A stretch of 64,000 nucleotides of DNA from Variovorax sp. J22G73 (GTDB taxonomy: Bacteria; Pseudomonadota; Gammaproteobacteria; Burkholderiales; Burkholderiaceae_C). Made by a program: the position numbers and the translations under genes. Positions 59,763-64,000 of the stretch are shown here, piece after piece (the stretch's first letter is position 1; every line of letters starts with the position of its first letter). Location: contig NZ_JASZYK010000001.1 of assembly GCF_030317035.1 (NCBI RefSeq), forward strand, positions 1,612,001 to 1,676,000. Reading direction: 5' to 3'. Below the pieces are notes generated by a model. It saw only the letters and a program-made list of their open reading frames with translations, did not search any database and had not been told where the DNA came from.

Positions 59763-60557
59763 ATGACGCCCCGCAACATCAAGCAGCTGTTCGACCTCAC
59801 CGGCAAGAGCGCCCTCATCACCGGCGGCTCGCGCGGCCTGGGCCTGCAGATGGCCCATGCGCTCGGCGAAGCCGGCGCGAAGATCATGCTGAGCTCGCGC
59901 AAGGCCGAAGACCTGGAGCAGGCCGCCGCCGAGCTGCAGTCCGCGGGCATCGACGCGCGCTGGATCGCCGCCGACTGCTCGAAGGAAGAAGACACGCGCC
60001 GCCTGGCCGACGAGACGCTGGAGCGCATGGGCGCGGTCGACATCCTCATCAACAACGCCGGCGCCAGCTGGGGCGCCCCGGCCGAGAACCACCCGGTCGA
60101 GGCCTGGGACAAGGTGATGAACCTGAACGTGCGCGGGTACTTCATCCTCTCGCAGCACATCGCCAACGGCTACATGATCCCGAAGAAGACGGGGCGCATC
60201 ATCAACATCGCCTCCATCGCGGGCCTCAACGGCAACGGCCCGGGCATGCAGACGCTGGCCTACAACACCTCGAAGACCGCCGTCATCGGCTTCACCAAGA
60301 CGCTGGCCGCCGAATGGGGGCGCTACGGCATCAACGTGAACGCGATCTGCCCGGGCTTCTTCATGACGAAGATGGCCGCGGGCCTCATCAAGTCGCTCGG
60401 CGAAGAGAAGATGGCCGCCAACGCGCCGCTCGGCCGCCTGGGCGACGAGGAAGACCTGAAGGGCATCACGCTGCTGTACGCGAGCGATGCCGGCAAGCAC
60501 ATCACCGGCCAATGGATGGCGGTGGATGGCGGGGTCAGCGTGGTGCTCGGAGCCTGA
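59763..60557 (+). CDS. Short-chain dehydrogenase/reductase
   Basis: NAD(P)-dependent oxidoreductase of 264 residues with a classical SDR fold. The cofactor loop is TGGSRGLGL, NNAG is present, and the catalytic Tyr/Lys are in YNTSKTAVIGF with the Ser in NIASIAG. The end (GQWMAVDGGVSV) is typical. It possibly acts as a 3-hydroxyacyl-CoA or related alcohol dehydrogenase in the cluster. ATG 59763. A second thioesterase follows 13 bp on. Confidence 0.9.
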   Translation: MTPRNIKQLFDLTGKSALITGGSRGLGLQMAHALGEAGAKIMLSSRKAEDLEQAAAELQSAGIDARWIAADCSKEEDTRRLADETLERMGAVDILINNAGASWGAPAENHPVEAWDKVMNLNVRGYFILSQHIANGYMIPKKTGRIINIASIAGLNGNGPGMQTLAYNTSKTAVIGFTKTLAAEWGRYGINVNAICPGFFMTKMAAGLIKSLGEEKMAANAPLGRLGDEEDLKGITLLYASDAGKHITGQWMAVDGGVSVVLGA

Positions 60558-60570
60558 AAGAAAACACCCC

Positions 60571-61035
60571 ATGTCTTCCCCCGATTCCAGCGACATCAAT
60601 ATCCGCTCGTACACGAGCCAGATTCCGTTCGCGCGCCACCTTGGCTTCGAGCTGACGAAGTTCGAAGGCGGCGAGTCCGAAATCGTCTACACCGCCAAGC
60701 CCGAACACCTGAACACTTTCGACGTGACCCACGGCGGCGCCTGCATGACGCTGCTCGACATCACCATGGCGGCGGCCGCACGCAGCGTGTCGCCCGAGAC
60801 CGGCGTGGTCACCATCGAGATGAAGACCAGCTTCATGCAGCCCTCGGTCGGCCCGCTGCACGCACGCGGCACGCTCATTCACCGCACCGCCACGCTGGCC
60901 TTCACCGAAGCCAAGATCTACGACGAGCAGGAGCGCGTGTGCGCCCATGCCACCGGCACCTTCAAGTATGTGAAGCGCCGGCTGCCCACGGGCCCCACGA
61001 GCGTCAACGAGATGCGCCCGCCGTCCACCGACTGA
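60571..61035 (+). CDS. PaaI-type hotdog thioesterase (second copy)
   Basis: Hotdog-fold acyl-CoA thioesterase of 154 residues, only distantly like the first copy. The core is FDVTHGGACMTLLDITMAAA with the conserved Gly pair and the acid Asp, then VTIEMKTSFMQPSVG. It lies 13 bp after the SDR. Two distinct thioesterases in one cluster suggest acyl-CoA pools of different chain length or type. The C-terminal Pro/Ser-rich tail is short and disordered. Confidence 0.86.
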   Translation: MSSPDSSDINIRSYTSQIPFARHLGFELTKFEGGESEIVYTAKPEHLNTFDVTHGGACMTLLDITMAAAARSVSPETGVVTIEMKTSFMQPSVGPLHARGTLIHRTATLAFTEAKIYDEQERVCAHATGTFKYVKRRLPTGPTSVNEMRPPSTD

Positions 61036-61106
61036 GCCGACTGAACCGACTGACGGTCCCACCGACCGTTCTACCCGTCCGATTGCATTCCCCCCAGGAG
61101 CCACAC

Positions 61107-62123
61107 ATGCCCACCAACAAGCAGATCCACCTCGACAACCGCCCCGAAGGCGAGGCCACCGCCTCCAACTTCAAGCTCGTCATCGTCGAGACGCCCGCGC
61201 TCAACGACAACCAGGTGCTGGTGCGCCACCACTACATGAGCCTCGACCCGTACATGCGCGGTCGCATGAACGACTCGAAGAGCTACACCGCCAACCAGCC
61301 CGTGGGCCAGGTCTTCCAGGGCGGCACCGTCGGCGAAGTGGTCGAAAGCAAGCACCCCAAGTACGCCGTGGGCGACAAGGTGGTGGGCTTCGGCGGCTGG
61401 CAGCAATACAGCGTGGTCGACGCCTCGCAGCCCGGCGCGCTGAAGAAGGTCGACACCACGCACGTGCCGCTGTCGCACTACCTGGGCGCCGTCGGCATGC
61501 CCGGCGTGACGGCCTGGTACGGGCTGGTGAAGATCATCGCGCCCAAGGCCGGCGAAACGCTGGTCATCACCGCCGCCAGCGGCGCCGTGGGCAGCGCCTT
61601 CGGCGCGCTGGCCAAGGCGCGCGGCTGCCGCGTGGTCGGCATTGCCGGCGGCCCCGACAAGTGCAAGTACGTGACCGACGAGCTGGGCTTCGACGCCTGC
61701 ATCGACTACCGCCAGCACCCCGACGTGAAGTCGATGAGCGCCGCGCTGAAGGAAGCCTGCCCGAACGGCATCGACGGCTACTTCGAGAACGTGGGCGGCT
61801 ACATCTTCGACGCCGTGCTGCTGCGCGCCAACGCCTTCGCCCGCGTGGCGCTGTGCGGAATGATCGCCGGCTACGACGGCGCGCCGCTGCCGCTGAACAA
61901 CCCCGCGCTGATCCTCATCAACCGCATGAAGATCGAAGGCTTCATCGTCAGCGAGCACATGGAAGTGTGGCCCGAGGCGTTGGCCGAACTCGGCGCGCTG
62001 GTGGGCAGCGGCAAGCTCAAGCCGCGCGAGTCGGTCGCGCAGGGCATCGAGGCGGCGCCCGAGGCCTTCCTGGGGCTGCTGAAGGGCAAGAACTTCGGCA
62101 AGCAGCTGGTCAAGCTGATCTGA
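61107..62123 (+). CDS. NADP-dependent zinc-free MDR oxidoreductase (CurA/leukotriene-type)
   Basis: Medium-chain reductase of 338 residues. The N-terminal GroES-like domain has HHYMSLDPYMRGRM, the group signature, and there is no zinc-binding Cys/His set. The cofactor domain includes ITAASGAVGSAFGALAK and FENVGGYIFDAVL. It probably reduces an enone double bond, as in curcumin/alkenal reductases. ATG 61107, with AGGAG 9 bases upstream. It is separated by 71 bp from the thioesterase. Confidence 0.92.
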   Translation: MPTNKQIHLDNRPEGEATASNFKLVIVETPALNDNQVLVRHHYMSLDPYMRGRMNDSKSYTANQPVGQVFQGGTVGEVVESKHPKYAVGDKVVGFGGWQQYSVVDASQPGALKKVDTTHVPLSHYLGAVGMPGVTAWYGLVKIIAPKAGETLVITAASGAVGSAFGALAKARGCRVVGIAGGPDKCKYVTDELGFDACIDYRQHPDVKSMSAALKEACPNGIDGYFENVGGYIFDAVLLRANAFARVALCGMIAGYDGAPLPLNNPALILINRMKIEGFIVSEHMEVWPEALAELGALVGSGKLKPRESVAQGIEAAPEAFLGLLKGKNFGKQLVKLI

Positions 62124-62169
62124 GCCTCTTCATTTAAAAACCACCGCGCATCACCTCAAGGGAACGACC

Positions 62170-63108
62170 ATGGCAGACCTCATCCTTCACCACTACCTGA
62201 CATCGCCGTTCTCGGAGAAGGTGCGCCTGCTCCTGGGCGTGAAGAAGCTGCCGTGGAAGTCGGTCTTCATTCCGCCGATCATGCCCAAGCCCGACGTGGA
62301 GGTGCTCACCGGCGGCTACCGCAAGACGCCGTTCCTGCAGATCGGCGCCGACATGTACTGCGACAGCGCGCTCATCGCTGACGTGCTGGAGCACCTGCAG
62401 CCCGAGCCCACGCTCTACCCGGAGCCCGAGAAGGGCATGTCGCGCATCCTCGCGCAGTGGGCCGACACCACGTTGTTCTGGGCCTCCATGGCCTGGAACC
62501 TGCAGCCCAAGGGCGCGGCCGAGGTGTTCGCCAAGGCGCCGCCCGAGGCGCTGAAGGCCTTCGGTGAAGACCGCGGCAAGATGAGCGCCGGCAACATGAC
62601 CCGCCTGCGCCCGGCCGACGCCACCAGTGCCTACAAGTCGTACCTGCGCCGCCTGTCGGACATGCTCGACGACAAGCCCTTCCTGCTGGGCGAGGTGCCC
62701 AGCATTGCCGACTTCTCGGCCTACCACCCGCTGTGGTACACGCGCCGCATCGAGGCCGTGCGCGGCATCCTCGAGCTGACGCCGGCGGTGGTCGACTGGA
62801 TGGACCGCGTGGCCGCCATCGGCCATGGCACGTCGGAAAAATTCTCGAGCGACGAAGCCATCGCGGTGGCCAAGGCCTCCACGCCGCATTCGCTGCTGAC
62901 CGACAGCACCTTCCAGGACGACCACGGCATTGCGCTGGGCAGCGCCGTGACCATCCGCGCCGAGAGCTTCGGCCTGGAGGAAACGCCGGGCACGCTGGTC
63001 GCGGCCACGCGCACCCACTACACGCTGGAGCGCAGCCACGAGCGCACGGGCACCGTGCACGTGCACTTCCCGCGCATCGGGTACGTGCTGAAAAAGGCCG
63101 ACGCCTGA
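62170..63108 (+). CDS. Glutathione S-transferase-like protein
   Basis: Protein of 312 residues, longer than most GSTs. The N-terminal thioredoxin-like domain begins LILHHYLTSPFSEKVRLLLG with a Ser/Phe near the expected active site and KTPFLQIGADMYCDSALIADVL. The helical C-domain follows (about 90-215: MLDDKPFLLGEVPSIADFSAYH). About 90 residues beyond this are extra and resemble nothing that I recognise. The function of the whole is unknown; detoxification or stereoselective ether cleavage are seen in relatives. ATG 62170. Confidence 0.84.
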   Translation: MADLILHHYLTSPFSEKVRLLLGVKKLPWKSVFIPPIMPKPDVEVLTGGYRKTPFLQIGADMYCDSALIADVLEHLQPEPTLYPEPEKGMSRILAQWADTTLFWASMAWNLQPKGAAEVFAKAPPEALKAFGEDRGKMSAGNMTRLRPADATSAYKSYLRRLSDMLDDKPFLLGEVPSIADFSAYHPLWYTRRIEAVRGILELTPAVVDWMDRVAAIGHGTSEKFSSDEAIAVAKASTPHSLLTDSTFQDDHGIALGSAVTIRAESFGLEETPGTLVAATRTHYTLERSHERTGTVHVHFPRIGYVLKKADA

Positions 63109-63218
63109 ATCACGGCGGCCCGGCCGGGGCACCTTCGTGACTGCGCTCGCGCGCAATACGTATTTCAATTGCGGTTCCAACGTCAGAGACATTCAACACA
63201 GAAGAAGGACACCGGCAA

Positions 63219-64000
63219 ATGATTCAGGACTTCAAGGGCAAGACCGCCGTTCTCACCGGCGCGGGCTCGGGCTTCGGCCTCGAATGCGCGCGCATCGGCG
63301 CCGCGCGCGGCATGAACCTGGTGCTGGTCGACGTGCAGCAGGACGCACTCGACAAGGCCCAGGCCGAGATGGAAGCCGCCGGCGCGCAGGTGCTGGCGCG
63401 CAAGGTCGATGTGTCCGACGTCGCGCAGATGGAAGCGTTGGCAGCCGCCGTGAAGGAACGCTTCGGCGCGCCGCACTTCGTGTTCAACAACGCGGGCGTG
63501 GGCGCCGGCGGCCTGGTGTGGGAAAACTCCGTGGCCGACTGGGAATGGGTGCTGGGCGTGGACCTGTGGGGCGTGATCCACGGCGTGCGCCTGTTCACGC
63601 CGATGATGCTCGAGGCCGCCGCCAAAGACCCCGGCTACCGCGGCCACATCACCAACACCGCCAGCATGGCCGGCCTGCTCACGCCGCCGAACATGGGCAT
63701 CTACAACGCGGCCAAGGCCGCCGTGGTGAGCCTCACCGAGACGATGTACCAGGACCTGAACCTGGTCACCGACCAGATCGGCGCGAGCCTGCTGTGCCCG
63801 TACTTCGTGCCCACCGGCATCACCAGCAGCGAGCGCAACCGCCCGAACGCGCCGAAGGACAGCGAGCTCACCAAGAGCCAGCTCATCGGCCAAGCCATGA
63901 GCAACAAGGCGGTGAGCAGCGGCAAGATCACCGCGGCCGAAGTGGCAGCCAAGGTGTTCGACGCCATCACCGCCAACCAGTTCTACGTGTACAGCCACCC
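63219..64000 (+). CDS. Short-chain dehydrogenase/reductase (3'-truncated by window edge)
   Basis: SDR-family oxidoreductase open to the last base, so the C-terminus is missing. The product so far has 260 residues. The cofactor loop TGAGSGFGL, NNAGVGAG and the active-site YNAAKAAV are visible, with the catalytic Ser in NTASMAGL. ATG 63219 is 110 bp after the GST stop, with AGAAGG just upstream. No frame interruption is seen. Its family role (3-hydroxyacyl or alcohol dehydrogenase) is inferred. Confidence 0.88.
   Translation, partial: MIQDFKGKTAVLTGAGSGFGLECARIGAARGMNLVLVDVQQDALDKAQAEMEAAGAQVLARKVDVSDVAQMEALAAAVKERFGAPHFVFNNAGVGAGGLVWENSVADWEWVLGVDLWGVIHGVRLFTPMMLEAAAKDPGYRGHITNTASMAGLLTPPNMGIYNAAKAAVVSLTETMYQDLNLVTDQIGASLLCPYFVPTGITSSERNRPNAPKDSELTKSQLIGQAMSNKAVSSGKITAAEVAAKVFDAITANQFYVYSH

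Overview
The window is GC-rich, gene-dense bacterial chromosome. Family content and gene order point to a Betaproteobacterium of the order Burkholderiales, most like Variovorax or another member of the Comamonadaceae. The markers are a bcsD-bcsP-bcsQ-bcsA-bcsB-bcsZ-bcsC cellulose operon, back-to-back map-glnD and purL, tandem Liv-type binding proteins and a large acyl-CoA degradation cluster. The taxonomic call is an inference from gene content, not from a marker-gene comparison. No tRNA, rRNA, CRISPR array, insertion sequence or prophage was seen. Nearly everything looks like resident chromosome.

Layout. 1-2020: two AapQ/AapM-type amino-acid ABC permeases, the first cut by the window edge. 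2044-3637: homoserine dehydrogenase behind a Thr/Ile/Val-codon leader peptide and a strong terminator, which together look like a transcription attenuator. 3650-7584: a DUF3311 protein plus sodium:solute symporter pair, divergent from an XRE-cupin regulator, a TIGR04076 protein and an aldo/keto reductase. 7550-10318: a coupled HAD phosphatase - phosphoglucomutase - PPC-domain set on the minus strand. 10531-12426: an I78-type inhibitor lipoprotein and a GGDEF-EAL protein.

12512-28219: a type I bacterial cellulose operon, tightly overlapped and all on the minus strand, preceded on the same strand by two diguanylate cyclases. With the GGDEF-EAL protein at its far end, the cellulose synthase (whose BcsA carries a PilZ c-di-GMP receptor domain) is bracketed by enzymes that can make and break its activator. 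Several Bcs proteins carry long Ala/Pro-rich segments. 28314-35901: glnD and map on the minus strand, divergent from purL. 35916-41127: a small unknown gene, a bidirectional terminator, a periplasmic parvulin, then the closely packed selO-msrB-yciB-bolA chain and an AraC regulator.

41275-64000: a plus-strand metabolic region. It holds a lipoprotein carboxylesterase, an acyl-CoA ligase, two tandem paralogous ABC binding proteins, livHMGF, a short bifunctional enoyl-CoA hydratase/3-hydroxyacyl-CoA dehydrogenase, an M20 peptidase, a thiolase, a PaaI thioesterase, a large acyl-CoA dehydrogenase, a two-TM protein, a Dabb protein, an SDR, a second thioesterase, a zinc-free NADP oxidoreductase, a GST-like protein and a second SDR cut by the window end. 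Together these read as uptake, CoA activation and beta-oxidation of an organic acid or branched/medium-chain substrate.

The most interesting signals are the hom attenuator, the c-di-GMP-bracketed cellulose module with its Ala/Pro-rich proteins, the matched degenerate motifs in LivG and LivF that predict one canonical and one degenerate ATP site, and the duplicated binding-protein genes that share upstream sequence and have paired operator-like repeats between them.
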